From NCBI RefSeq assembly GCF_903944925.1, contig NZ_CAJATU010000063.1, positions 124,001 through 188,000 of the forward strand: a stretch of DNA of 64,000 nt. The letters are read 5' to 3'. Under the pieces are notes generated by a model that was not told the DNA's origin, did no database searches, and saw nothing but the letters and a program-made list of their open reading frames with translations. Shown here piece by piece: positions 15,005 to 23,050 of this stretch (positions within the stretch are counted from its first letter, which is position 1; each line of letters starts with the position of its first letter). The DNA is from an uncultured Rhodopila sp. (lineage in GTDB: Bacteria > Pseudomonadota > Alphaproteobacteria > Acetobacterales > Acetobacteraceae). The translations under genes were made by a program, and so were the position numbers.

Positions 15005-16477
15005 ATGACTCAGTTCGGCCAAACGACAGGGATCAACCGGCGTGCGTTGCTGGTCGCCTCGGGCACGGCCTTGGCGGCCGGTGTCCTGCCACGGCGGGCC
15101 GCCGCCGCCCCTGTGCCCGTCGGTCCGGTGATGGCGGCGCTGAGCGCCTATATGGCGGAGGCCGGTGAGCGACCTCTGCCCGACGAGGTCGTCGAGCAGG
15201 CGAAGTATCACATCCTCGACACGTTCGCGGCCATGATCTCCGGGTCGGGGCTGCCGCCGGCGCAGGCAGCGCTCAAGTTTGCACGCGCTTACACGAACGA
15301 CGCCACGGCGACGATCGCCGCTTCGAGGATGACGGCGAACCCGCTCGAAGCCGCCCTGGTCAACGGCATGCTGGCGCATTCCGATGAGACGGATGACTCG
15401 AACGAATTTTCACAGTCGCATCCCGGCTGCGCCGTGGTCCCTGCCGCCCTGGCGGCGGGCGAGAAATTCGGCACCGACGGGATGCATTTCCTGCGTGCGG
15501 TGACGGTCGGCTACGATATCGGCCCGCGCGTCACGATCAGCTTCGGCGCCGTGGAGTTCCGCGACACCAGTCACAAGGCGACCCACGCCATCGCAGGGAT
15601 CTTCGGTGCCGCGGCGGCAGCGGGATCGCTCGCCGGGCTCGATGCGCAGCAGATGCGCTGGCTGCTCGACTATGCGGCGCAACAATCATCTGGCATCGGC
15701 GCCTGGGCGCGCGATACGTCCCATATCGAGAAGTCCTTCGTCTTCGCAGGCATGCCGGCGCGCAACGGCGTAACGGCTGCGCTGGTGGTCCAGTCGGGCT
15801 TCACTGGCGTCGATGACATCTTCTCCGGGCCGGACAATTACTTCGACGCCTACGCACCGGAGGGTCGGCCTGAGCTTTTGATCGAGCAGCTCGGCCAGCG
15901 CTATGAGATCGTCCGCACCAATATCAAGAAATGGACAGTGGGATCGCCGATCCAGGCGCCGCTCGACGCCATGGGCAATATCTTTGCAAAGCAGCAGGTG
16001 AATCCGGACGATGTAAAAACGATTGTCGTCCGGCTTGCCCACACCGAGGCACGCACGGTAAATAACCGTGAGATGCCGGACATCTGCCTGCAGCACATGA
16101 TCGCCGTGATGCTGCTCGACAGGACGGCATCGTTCCAGGCCGCCCACGACAAAGCGCGCATGAGCGACCCGGCGACTCTTCTTCAACGTGCGAAGGTCCA
16201 ATTGATCGAGAGCGATGAGTTGCAGAAGCTGGAGCCGGCGCGACAGGCCATCGTGGAAATCACCCTGACTGACGGCACCGTCCTGAGCAACCGTGTCATT
16301 GCGGTCCGCGGGACTGCGGACAATCCGATGTCGCGCGATGAGGTCATTCAGAAGGCCCGCGACCTATGCGAGCCGATTATCGGCAAACAGCAGACCGATG
16401 CTTTGGTTGAGAGGGTTTTTACGCTCGAAAAACTGCCGAACGTTCGTGATTTGCGGCGTGTACTTCAGAAGGCTTGA
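15005..16477 (+). CDS. MmgE/PrpD family protein with twin-arginine-like signal
   Basis: A 490-residue MmgE/PrpD protein. GGGAGGATGGC precedes the ATG. The N-terminus MTQFGQTTGINRRALLVASG has an Arg pair and hydrophobic stretch ending RRAAAA, a Tat-type export signal, which is unusual for this mostly cytoplasmic family. The body has ILDTFAAMISGSGLPPAQAA, NGMLAHSDETDD, HPGCAVVPAALAAGEKFG and FGAAAAAGSLAGLDAQQMRW. Known members are 2-methylcitrate dehydratase, cis-aconitate decarboxylase and related enzymes. The substrate cannot be told. It converges with an MFS carrier that may import it. Confidence 0.88.
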   Translation: MTQFGQTTGINRRALLVASGTALAAGVLPRRAAAAPVPVGPVMAALSAYMAEAGERPLPDEVVEQAKYHILDTFAAMISGSGLPPAQAALKFARAYTNDATATIAASRMTANPLEAALVNGMLAHSDETDDSNEFSQSHPGCAVVPAALAAGEKFGTDGMHFLRAVTVGYDIGPRVTISFGAVEFRDTSHKATHAIAGIFGAAAAAGSLAGLDAQQMRWLLDYAAQQSSGIGAWARDTSHIEKSFVFAGMPARNGVTAALVVQSGFTGVDDIFSGPDNYFDAYAPEGRPELLIEQLGQRYEIVRTNIKKWTVGSPIQAPLDAMGNIFAKQQVNPDDVKTIVVRLAHTEARTVNNREMPDICLQHMIAVMLLDRTASFQAAHDKARMSDPATLLQRAKVQLIESDELQKLEPARQAIVEITLTDGTVLSNRVIAVRGTADNPMSRDEVIQKARDLCEPIIGKQQTDALVERVFTLEKLPNVRDLRRVLQKA

Positions 16478-16484
16478 TTCGTTC

Positions 16485-17735
16485 TTACGTTGTGTCCAGT
16501 TTCGTCCCACTCGTCTCCGGAAGAGCGATAGCAGCAGAGAACGCAACGGCATAGGCGCACAACGCGCACACGCCCATCGCAGTGCCGAGCGGGAGCGTTG
16601 TCGCGAGCAGGCCCACGGTTGCCGGAACGATGGAACCGAACCCGCGGCCGCCGCCGACACAGAAGCCCTGGCCGCCGGCTCGGATGCCGGTCGGGAACAG
16701 CTCCGCGAAGGTCGGGATCATGCCGGACGCCAGGCCGCCCTGAAACGCCCCCAGAAAGAAGCTGAGCGCAATGGTCAGGCCGGCCCCTATCGGCGCCAGC
16801 AGGTAGACGGCGACGTTGCAGGCCTGCAGCACAAGAAAAACCATGAATGCCGACCGGCGTCCGATCCGATCGGATAGCCAGCCGTAGGCGAACGGCCCGA
16901 CGAGAGATCCGAGGATGTTGAGAGCAAGGTAGCCGGCACTCGTCGTCACCGACAGGTTCAGTGTCATGCGCAGATAAGCCGGCAACCAGGTGATCATGAC
17001 GTACGCGCCGCCAAAGATGCCGGTCGCCATGACCAGCGCGGCCGCGGTGCGGCGCCGGTGCTCGGGGGCAAAAATCTCCCAAAACGGGGCTGTCGCCGTT
17101 CCGCTGGCGCGCGCCGCCTTCGCCTCGGTGTAGACACTCGACTCGGGAACCAGGCGGCGAATAAAGAACACCAGAAATGCCGGCACGATACCGATGGCGA
17201 AGAACACCCGCCAGCCGATCTGCTCGGAAAACAACGCGGCGATAACCGGGGACAGCGCAACCGAGATAGCGTAACCCACGGCGTAGCCGCTTTGCACCGA
17301 GGCCGCGACCCGGCCGCGGAGGGCAGGCCGTATGACTTCGCTGATCAGCACACCGCCAACGGCCGCTTCGCCGCCGTAACCCAGGCCTTGAAGGAAACGA
17401 ACTATGAATAGTTGTGAAAAGGAGTTACAGAATGCTGCCGTGAAGGTGAAGACAGCCACCCAAAGAATAGTGAGCTGCAGCACCCGCAACCGGCCGATCC
17501 TGTCGGCGAGAATGCCTGCACCCCAGCCGCCGACACCCGTCCCCATCAGCGCCGCAGTGGCCAGGTAGCCCGCCTCGGGGCGGGTCAATCCGAGTACTGC
17601 GATCAGCGACGGGATCACCAGCGCGTAGATCGTGGTATCCATCGAGTCCAGGCCGAACCCGGCGAAGCAGGCCCAGTAGGTGCGCCGCTCCACCGATGTG
17701 AGATCGGCGTACCATCCCAACCGCACGCTGCGCAT
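16485..17735 (-). CDS. MFS transporter (aromatic acid/organic acid:H+ symporter type)
   Basis: A 416-residue, 12-helix major facilitator protein. GAGGGG lies upstream of the ATG. Signature blocks: FGLDSMDTTIYALVIPSLIA in helix 1 (the DxMD motif of AAHS-type carriers), GILADRIGRLRVLQ in loop 2-3, RFLQGLGYGGEAAVGGVLIS in helix 4, and GWLSDRIGRRSAFM in loop 8-9. It likely imports an organic acid with protons. It ends eight bases from the MmgE/PrpD stop, tail to tail. A perfect inverted repeat lies upstream (17877-17898). Confidence 0.9.
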   Translation of the reverse strand: MRSVRLGWYADLTSVERRTYWACFAGFGLDSMDTTIYALVIPSLIAVLGLTRPEAGYLATAALMGTGVGGWGAGILADRIGRLRVLQLTILWVAVFTFTAAFCNSFSQLFIVRFLQGLGYGGEAAVGGVLISEVIRPALRGRVAASVQSGYAVGYAISVALSPVIAALFSEQIGWRVFFAIGIVPAFLVFFIRRLVPESSVYTEAKAARASGTATAPFWEIFAPEHRRRTAAALVMATGIFGGAYVMITWLPAYLRMTLNLSVTTSAGYLALNILGSLVGPFAYGWLSDRIGRRSAFMVFLVLQACNVAVYLLAPIGAGLTIALSFFLGAFQGGLASGMIPTFAELFPTGIRAGGQGFCVGGGRGFGSIVPATVGLLATTLPLGTAMGVCALCAYAVAFSAAIALPETSGTKLDTT

Positions 17736-17876
17736 GACACGGACCCCTCGCGTTCACATCCAAAATGATTGCCCCGCAGCGAAAGGCTGTCCATAGAACC
17801 CGCCGGCAGAGCGCTTTCACACTGTCTGGAAACAGTTTGCCATGCCGCGACATGGCCGCGGGGTCAACGTATTAAT

Positions 17877-17898
17877 ATTATGATTGTTTCATCATAAT
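17877..17898. promoter_or_regulatory. Operator-like inverted repeat in divergent promoter region
   Basis: ATTATGAT, six bases (TGTTTC), ATCATAAT is a perfect 8-bp inverted repeat in the only AT-rich part of the gap between the MFS gene and the DUF6502 gene. A shorter one, ACTGT-N6-ACAGT, lies at 17821-17836. Both look like dimeric-regulator sites; the protein is unknown. Confidence 0.45.
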
Positions 17899-17940
17899 CG
17901 AACATGGTAGGGCAATGTCAAGATGATCCGATAGTGAACC

Positions 17941-18831
17941 GTGTCCCCATCCGGCCGCCCTCTGCCAACACCTCCCACGGCTCTCCTGGCGGCCATTACC
18001 CGTCTGCTAAGGCCTTTGGTGCGGCTTATGCTGCGCAACGGTATCACCTTCCCGGTGTTGACGGACGCGCTGCGCCGCCTGTTCGTGGACGTCGCTGCCA
18101 CCGACATCCTGCAGCAGCCGGCGGCGCAAACGGATAGCCGCATCTGCCTGCTGACGGGACTCAATCGCAAGCTCGTCAGGCACTATCGAGAGATGCAGGC
18201 CGACGACACCGCCGTTCCCGAGGTGGTGACCGTTGCAAGTGAAATCATTGCCCGCTGGCTCGGATCCCCGCCGTTCGTCGATGACGCCGGCCATCCGAGA
18301 CCGTTGCAGCGCCTCGGCAAACCCGGTGACGCCGAGCCATCGTTTGACGCGCTGGTCGGCTCCGTGACAGCCGACTTCCGCTCACGCGCCGTCCTGGACG
18401 ACTGGCTCAGCCAGGGGCTTGTACAGATGGCACCGCCGGACATGGTGGTGCTGAACGTCCATGCATTCGTGCCGCGACCGGGGGCGGAGGAGCAGTTGTT
18501 CTACTTCGCCAGAAACCTGCAGGACCACATCGCCGCGGCCGCCGCCAACATCAGCGCCTCGGATAACGCGCCGTTCCTTGACCGCAGCGTCCATTACGAC
18601 GAACTGACCCCGGCGCAGGCCCGGGAGCTGGAAGCATTCGCGCGCGCGGCGGCGATGCAGGCGCTGCTCGACGTCAACCGGAAGGCCCGGGAGCTTGTTG
18701 AAGCCGCCTCGTCGCCGGGCGGCGATACCCCGGTCCGGGTCAATTTCGGGACCTTCGTTTTCACCGAAAGCAAATCACCCGCCGAACCGGGCGAGGCCCG
18801 GCGGATACCGGCGGCCGGAGTTCCGGAATGA
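17941..18831 (+). CDS. DUF6502 family protein
   Basis: A 296-residue cytoplasmic protein starting at GTG. It matches DUF6502: LRPLVRLMLRNGITFPVLTD near the N-terminus, DSRICLLTGLNRKLVRHYRE, a central FDALVGSVTADFRSRAVLDD and FYFARNLQDHIAAAAANI. The N-terminal part has a helix-turn-helix-like look (ITFPVLTDALRRLFVDVA...SRICLLTGLNRK), so a DNA-binding role is possible, but is not shown. Its stop overlaps the start of the DUF5666 lipoprotein (ATGA), which indicates co-translation. Confidence 0.83.
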   Translation: MSPSGRPLPTPPTALLAAITRLLRPLVRLMLRNGITFPVLTDALRRLFVDVAATDILQQPAAQTDSRICLLTGLNRKLVRHYREMQADDTAVPEVVTVASEIIARWLGSPPFVDDAGHPRPLQRLGKPGDAEPSFDALVGSVTADFRSRAVLDDWLSQGLVQMAPPDMVVLNVHAFVPRPGAEEQLFYFARNLQDHIAAAAANISASDNAPFLDRSVHYDELTPAQARELEAFARAAAMQALLDVNRKARELVEAASSPGGDTPVRVNFGTFVFTESKSPAEPGEARRIPAAGVPE

Positions 18832-20054
18832 AGTATTTTGGCACGCTCCTGATGCTGCTGGCACTGGCATGCTGCGCCGGCCCTCGGCCCGAGCCGCCCG
18901 ACGAAACCGTCGTCTTCCAGCCGAACACGGCCTGCCGCGTCGGCCATGATGGCGGGCCTGCCACGGCCGACCGCGGCATCGGCGGCACCGGCATGCCGGC
19001 CCGGACGCGAACCTCCGATCGCGGCATCGGCGGCACCGGCATTTTCGGCGTGGTGACCGGCTTCGCGTCGATCTGCGTCGATGGGCTGGAGGTTCGGCTC
19101 GACAAGAACCTTTCCGTATCCGTCAACGGTGCCGCGGCAACGGTGAAGCAGCTCCGGGCCGGCCAGGTGGTCGCCATCGAAGCCGCAGGGCAAGAGACTG
19201 CCGCACACTCCGTCGATCAGGCAAAGATGGTATCGGTTCGCTATGAGGTATCAGGGCCGATTGAGGCGGTCGATACCGCCGCAGGCGCCATGGTGGTCGC
19301 CGGACAGCGCGTGATCGTGCTGCCCACAACCTGGGTGGCCGGCCGCTTCGCGCTCGGCAACTGGACCACCGTCAGTGGTTTGCGGCAGCCCGACGGGACC
19401 ATAATGGCCAGCCGGCTGGACCGTGGACGGATCGGCACGTTGTTTGTACGCGGCCAGATCATCCGGGAGAGCGATACGACCCGCATCGGCGGTCTGGTGC
19501 TGCACGGTTCGGCGGTCACCATCATCAGGGCAGGGGCGTTCGTCTCGATCACGGGCCGGTATGGCGAGCGCACCGCCGAAGTAAAGTCGATCGATGCGGA
19601 TCCGCTGGCCGAAGACCCGGCAGGCTTTTTCGGAAATTCAGCCGGCCAGGTCATCTTGCAGGCGTTTGTTCGGGTCCACCGCGGCATGGTATGGCTGAAT
19701 AACGACCACGGTTTCCAGGCCGCTGCGGGCGTGCAAGGCAAAGGCAGCGCCTATCGCAACGCCGTCGTGCGGCTGGAGCGAACAGCCTCGGGCGCATTCA
19801 TCGCCACGGAATTGCATTACACCGCTTATCGAGCCCAGCCCGCGGATGCGCCGGCGCGAAGCAAGGGACGTGGATCTAGCGACCTCATTTTGCCGCCGGA
19901 GGCGCCGCCCGGGCCGCCAGCCGACATAACGAGTCCTGATGCGCCCGACGGAAACAACGGCATCAACGACGTGCCGGACGCCTTTCCGGACTCGTCACCA
20001 CCGCTTATTTCGAATGCTGCGCCGCCCCGCAGTGTGATCGCCGCGCTGCATTGA
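18828..20054 (+). CDS. DUF5666-containing putative lipoprotein
   Basis: A 408-residue exported protein: MKYFGTLLMLLALACC, possibly lipidated at one of the two Cys. Near residues 48-70 the octapeptide DRGIGGTG occurs twice, a feature of this group. Then follow GIFGVVTGFASICVDGLEVR and a chain of small beta domains (DUF5666 type) such as VKQLRAGQVVAIEAAG, FVRGQIIRESDTTRIGGLVL and FVSITGRYGERTAEVKSI. A Pro-rich tail ends the protein. DUF5666 domains are OB-like beta barrels of unknown role. It is the second gene of the DUF6502 pair. Confidence 0.8.
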   Translation: MKYFGTLLMLLALACCAGPRPEPPDETVVFQPNTACRVGHDGGPATADRGIGGTGMPARTRTSDRGIGGTGIFGVVTGFASICVDGLEVRLDKNLSVSVNGAAATVKQLRAGQVVAIEAAGQETAAHSVDQAKMVSVRYEVSGPIEAVDTAAGAMVVAGQRVIVLPTTWVAGRFALGNWTTVSGLRQPDGTIMASRLDRGRIGTLFVRGQIIRESDTTRIGGLVLHGSAVTIIRAGAFVSITGRYGERTAEVKSIDADPLAEDPAGFFGNSAGQVILQAFVRVHRGMVWLNNDHGFQAAAGVQGKGSAYRNAVVRLERTASGAFIATELHYTAYRAQPADAPARSKGRGSSDLILPPEAPPGPPADITSPDAPDGNNGINDVPDAFPDSSPPLISNAAPPRSVIAALH

Positions 20055-20177
20055 GCCGGATGCAGGCTCGTGTCAAAGACGGCGGACCGGGGGAGCGCGG
20101 CCTCGTTGGCGGCAGCGACGATTTTGGCAGGTTTTAGACGCGAGGTGGCCTCGGCCCGCCGCGTGTCCCTCCAATGG

Positions 20178-21080
20178 TCAAGCCATCAAGGACGCGGCGT
20201 TCGATCGTTTTCCTGGCGCTGGTCTGGCGGCGGGGACGGTGGCCGCCGCTTCCCGTTGCGAAGCCGAGCGGCATTTGCTGTCAGTCGCCGATTGCAACGT
20301 CTGCGGCGGCGAACTGCGCCGCTCTGCGGTGCTGTTCAGCTTCCTGACTTCAGAGCCGATGGCCGTGCCGCCAAACCGCACGGCCCGGTGCGGCAGTTCC
20401 ATGGTTGCCACGGTGCCGCCGGCGCTCTCCAGCCGCAACGTTCCGCCATGCCGCTCGGCGAAGCCTTGTGCCAGGGAGAGGCCCTCGCCCGAATGCGGCA
20501 GCCCGGAAAAACCCCAGCCGTCGTCGGTTACGCTGAGGACCGTGATGTCGGCCACGCTCACCAGCCGCACCGAGATCCGGCCGCCCGGGCGGTTTCGCAT
20601 GCCGTGCTTGACCGCGTTGCCAATGAGTTCGTTGGCGCCGCGGATGACCGCTTCGCGCAAGGCAGGGGGGCAGGTGCCGCGTACCGATACGCCGATGCGA
20701 ATGACCTGCTCGGCGCCCCGCATCATCTCGACGATGCCTCCGCCAAGCTGGCGCAGCCGATCGGCCATCGAACCGGGGGCCTCGGTCAGCCCGAACAGCG
20801 CGTTGGAAATCGTGGCCGACAAGCCGATCCGGTATTCAAGCTCGCGCGCGAATCGCTCCGCGGCCGGTGTGTCGCACATGCCGGAGCGTTCCGTGATCAG
20901 CGCCATGATCCGTTGCAGCGTATTCTTGGTATGGTGCCGAAGTTGGCGCAGGTCGATCTCCTGCGCGCCAGGGTCGTCCCAGACCGCGTCATCCGAAAGC
21001 GTCGCGGCGAAATCCGGTTGACCCGAGGGGACGACCGAAAACCGACGTGTTGTTCGGGCGGAGCCGGCGGCGTTTAACAT
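20178..21080 (-). CDS. Sensor histidine kinase (HisKA_2/HWE-like, soluble)
   Basis: A 300-residue kinase. GAGAGG upstream favours ATG 21080 (MLNAAGSARTTRRFSVV). The H-box is DLRQLRHHTKNTLQRIMALI with the likely phosphorylated His among RHH. The ATPase part has the N-box AVIRGANELIGNAVKHGM, the D-box VTDDGWGF, and the G-box SGEGLSLAQGFAERHGGTL. There is no membrane segment and no recognised sensor domain in the first 60 residues. The last 60 residues are Ser/Ala-rich and look disordered. No response regulator lies next to it, so it is an orphan kinase. Confidence 0.85.
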   Translation of the reverse strand: MLNAAGSARTTRRFSVVPSGQPDFAATLSDDAVWDDPGAQEIDLRQLRHHTKNTLQRIMALITERSGMCDTPAAERFARELEYRIGLSATISNALFGLTEAPGSMADRLRQLGGGIVEMMRGAEQVIRIGVSVRGTCPPALREAVIRGANELIGNAVKHGMRNRPGGRISVRLVSVADITVLSVTDDGWGFSGLPHSGEGLSLAQGFAERHGGTLRLESAGGTVATMELPHRAVRFGGTAIGSEVRKLNSTAERRSSPPQTLQSATDSKCRSASQREAAATVPAARPAPGKRSNAASLMA

Positions 21081-21400
21081 AATCCGTTGCCTCTCGTTCC
21101 AGAATAGAGACGGGCGGCGAGGCATGCCGGTTTGTAACGCCCGACCACTGGACCGCCGTCCCGCCCGAGCTGCCTGAGATGAGGTTCCCGGCGCCCGATC
21201 TATGTCGGATCGTATGTGGGAAAATATCCCACGTCAAACAGTTTCGTATTGCGTCGCCGCCGGACGCCCGGATGGCCATCGCTGCGGGGCGGCGGCGATC
21301 CTGCCGCGGGCTTCAGCGCGGCCGCCGCACCCTCGGCAAAGTCTAAAGTTGCGGGTCAGAAAACCGCCCACGTCCGTATCGCTGCGGTATAGTGGGGGCC
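21081..21400. promoter_or_regulatory. Divergent intergenic region with an inverted repeat
   Basis: This 320-base gap separates the histidine kinase from the que genes. GTGGGA-AAATA-TCCCAC at 21216-21232 is a perfect 6-bp inverted repeat and may be an operator. TATAGT at 21388-21393 is a -10-like box 7 bases before the ATG of the short ORF at 21401, which would give a nearly leaderless transcript. No preQ1 riboswitch was recognised. Confidence 0.35.
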
Positions 21401-21514
21401 ATGATCCTGCAGCAGCCCGCATTTGCCGCTTACCGCTCCACCAGCGGCCAACCCGACGACGGCGCGCGCGAGCGGCGCCGCTGGCACGGCGCGCCCCACC
21501 TTGAGGCGACCTGA
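21401..21514 (+). CDS. Short ORF (37 aa) upstream of queE
   Basis: An ATG directly behind GGGGGCC opens a 37-codon frame, MILQQPAFAAYRSTSGQPDD continuing to RRRWHGAPHLEAT, ending four bases before the queE ATG. The frame has no recognised domain. Spacing and the ribosome site suggest it is translated as a leader or as a small first gene of the que operon. It could be a regulatory uORF. Confidence 0.4.
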   Translation: MILQQPAFAAYRSTSGQPDDGARERRRWHGAPHLEAT

Positions 21515-21518
21515 CGAG

Positions 21519-22154
21519 ATGGCATATGCGGTGAAGGAGGTCTTCTACACGCTGCAGGGGGAAGGGCGAAACGCCGGTCGCGCCGCGGTGTTCTGTCGCT
21601 TTGCCGGATGCAACCTCTGGTCAGGCCGGGAGGCTGATCGTGCGCAGGCGGTCTGCGCATTCTGCGACACCGACTTCGTCGGGATCGACGGCAGTGGAGG
21701 CGGTCGCTTCGCGGACGCGTCCAGTCTGGCGCAGGCGATTGCCCGCGCCTGGCGGGGTGCCGCCGGCGCTACACCTCTTGTTGTCCTGACAGGGGGCGAA
21801 CCGCTGTTGCAGGTCGACGAAGCATTGATCGAATCTCTGCACGAACTCGGATTCGAGATCGCGGTGGAGACAAATGGGACCATTGCGGTTCCCCCCGGGT
21901 TGGATTGGATCTGTGTCAGTCCCAAAGCCGGAGCCGCTCTCGTGGTTACCGGCGGGAATGAATTGAAACTTGTGTACCCGCAGATTGGCATTGTGCCGCA
22001 GTCATTCGAACACCTCGCCTTCGATAACTTCCTGCTCCAGCCGATGGACGGCCCCCACCGGGAGCGGAATACCGCCGCAGCGGTCGCTTATTGCCTCGAA
22101 CACCCGCACTGGCGCCTGAGCCTGCAAACCCACAAACTTCTGGGGATACCATGA
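21519..22154 (+). CDS. queE: 7-carboxy-7-deazaguanine synthase QueE
   Basis: A 211-residue radical SAM enzyme that ring-contracts 6-carboxytetrahydropterin to 7-carboxy-7-deazaguanine in queuosine synthesis. It starts MAYAVKEVFYTLQGEGRNAG. The iron-sulfur cysteines lie in FCRFAGCNLWSG and VCAFCDTDFVG, the QueE-type expanded CX(14)CX2C motif. LVVLTGGEPLLQ is the SAM-binding GGE loop. Its stop overlaps the queD start (ATGA). queC and queF are not in the window. Confidence 0.95.
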   Translation: MAYAVKEVFYTLQGEGRNAGRAAVFCRFAGCNLWSGREADRAQAVCAFCDTDFVGIDGSGGGRFADASSLAQAIARAWRGAAGATPLVVLTGGEPLLQVDEALIESLHELGFEIAVETNGTIAVPPGLDWICVSPKAGAALVVTGGNELKLVYPQIGIVPQSFEHLAFDNFLLQPMDGPHRERNTAAAVAYCLEHPHWRLSLQTHKLLGIP

Positions 22155-22525
22155 AGATCACTCAAGCCTTTACGTTCGAGGCCGCGCATCGCCTGCCCAA
22201 CGTACCGCCGGCACATCGGTGTCACCGCATGCACGGTCACTCCTACCGCGTGGAGCTCCGGCTTCAAGGCGAGGTTGACCCGGTGACCGGCTTCGTCGCG
22301 GACTTTTTCGACATCGAGTCTGCGTTCCAGCCGCTGCTCGATCGCCTGGACCACAACTGTTTGAATGAGATCGAGGGTCTCGAAAATCCCACCGCGGAAC
22401 ACATCGCAATATGGATTTGGGATCGGCTAAGGTCCACGCTTTCTCAACTCGCCGCGGTCGTCGTCTATGAGACGCCGAATTGCTGGGCGGAGCATGAAGG
22501 GCAACTTCCTGTTGGTTTTGGGTGA
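22151..22525 (+). CDS. queD: 6-carboxy-5,6,7,8-tetrahydropterin synthase QueD
   Basis: A 124-residue enzyme that makes 6-carboxytetrahydropterin from dihydroneopterin triphosphate, the step before QueE. It starts MKITQAFTFEAAHRLPNVPP. The zinc ligands are His in AAHRL and the two His in MHGHSY; the catalytic Cys is in HRCHRMHGHSY. DFFDIESAF and LDHNCLNEI are further PTPS-fold blocks, and ENPTAEHIAIWIW is the conserved ligand-binding helix. It overlaps queE by four bases. Confidence 0.95.
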   Translation: MKITQAFTFEAAHRLPNVPPAHRCHRMHGHSYRVELRLQGEVDPVTGFVADFFDIESAFQPLLDRLDHNCLNEIEGLENPTAEHIAIWIWDRLRSTLSQLAAVVVYETPNCWAEHEGQLPVGFG

Positions 22526-22611
22526 TGAACCCGCGAGGAGCCGTCGCAGCGGGGAGCCAAAGGGCCGATGACGGTGAGCGGATCGCCGCGGACATGCAAT
22601 GCCCGCCCGCC

Positions 22612-22637
22612 AAAAAAAGCGGCGCTTGCGGCGCCGC
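22612..22637 (-). terminator. Intrinsic terminator on the minus strand
   Basis: On the minus strand GCGGCGC, a five-base loop (CGCAA) and GCGCCGC are followed at once by seven T. This is a textbook intrinsic terminator. No protein gene lies upstream on that strand for over 900 bases, so it points to a non-coding transcript. In the plus direction the T-run is poor, so it is unlikely to serve queD only. Confidence 0.65.
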
Positions 22638-22740
22638 GGGAGTTTTCGGGAGGAAACGTCCAAGATGACGAGCGTAGACGCACCCGCCGGAGCCAGGTGT
22701 AGCCGAGGCGTCCGCCGGCGACTGTGACCGGAGTCACAAT
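22612..22740 (-). ncRNA. Candidate small RNA with anti-Shine-Dalgarno segment
   Basis: The transcript that would end at the terminator has a 5-bp hairpin GTGAC-TCCG-GTCAC near 22737-22724, a longer imperfect stem (GGACGC...GTGCGTC), and then the unpaired stretch TTTCCTCCCGAAAACTCCC just before the terminator stem. CCTCCC motifs in loops occur in alphaproteobacterial trans-acting RNAs that pair with ribosome sites. The 5' end is not defined and no strong promoter was found. Confidence 0.35.
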
Positions 22741-23050
22741 AGCGCAGGATCGGTGAACCGCGCGGTCGGGTGTGACACGCCGCGCGAGGAATAATCCGAT
22801 TTCGGCGGGTCATGTCGGCTTGGCGGGATATATCGATCGACTCCAACCCGGGACGACGGCTCGAAGCGGGACCCGTTCGAAATGAGGTGACCGGAGCCGC
22901 CTGGATATCGACGACGGCGCGGTTCGGCTAAGAAAAGCCCGACCATCAAGCCAATCCTGGATTTTGCGTCTAAGGTGATGGCTGTTGTTGTCCGAATCGG
23001 AGCAGCGCGAGCAGGTTGTCGCTGCGAAAACTTTTTCCGAGGAGATCGTG

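Larger units (their letters stand above)
22526..23050. other. Long intergenic region between queD and the HU gene
   Basis: No protein gene is seen in this 525-base stretch. It holds a minus-strand intrinsic terminator at 22612-22637 and, just upstream of that on the same strand, a hairpin-rich segment (22638-22740) that may be a small RNA. The rest, 22760-23000, shows no clear signal. Confidence 0.5.

Noticed and set aside
22860-22890. tRNA-like T-loop (GTTCGAA) in the intergenic region
   Set aside because: No matching acceptor, D or anticodon stems could be found around it.
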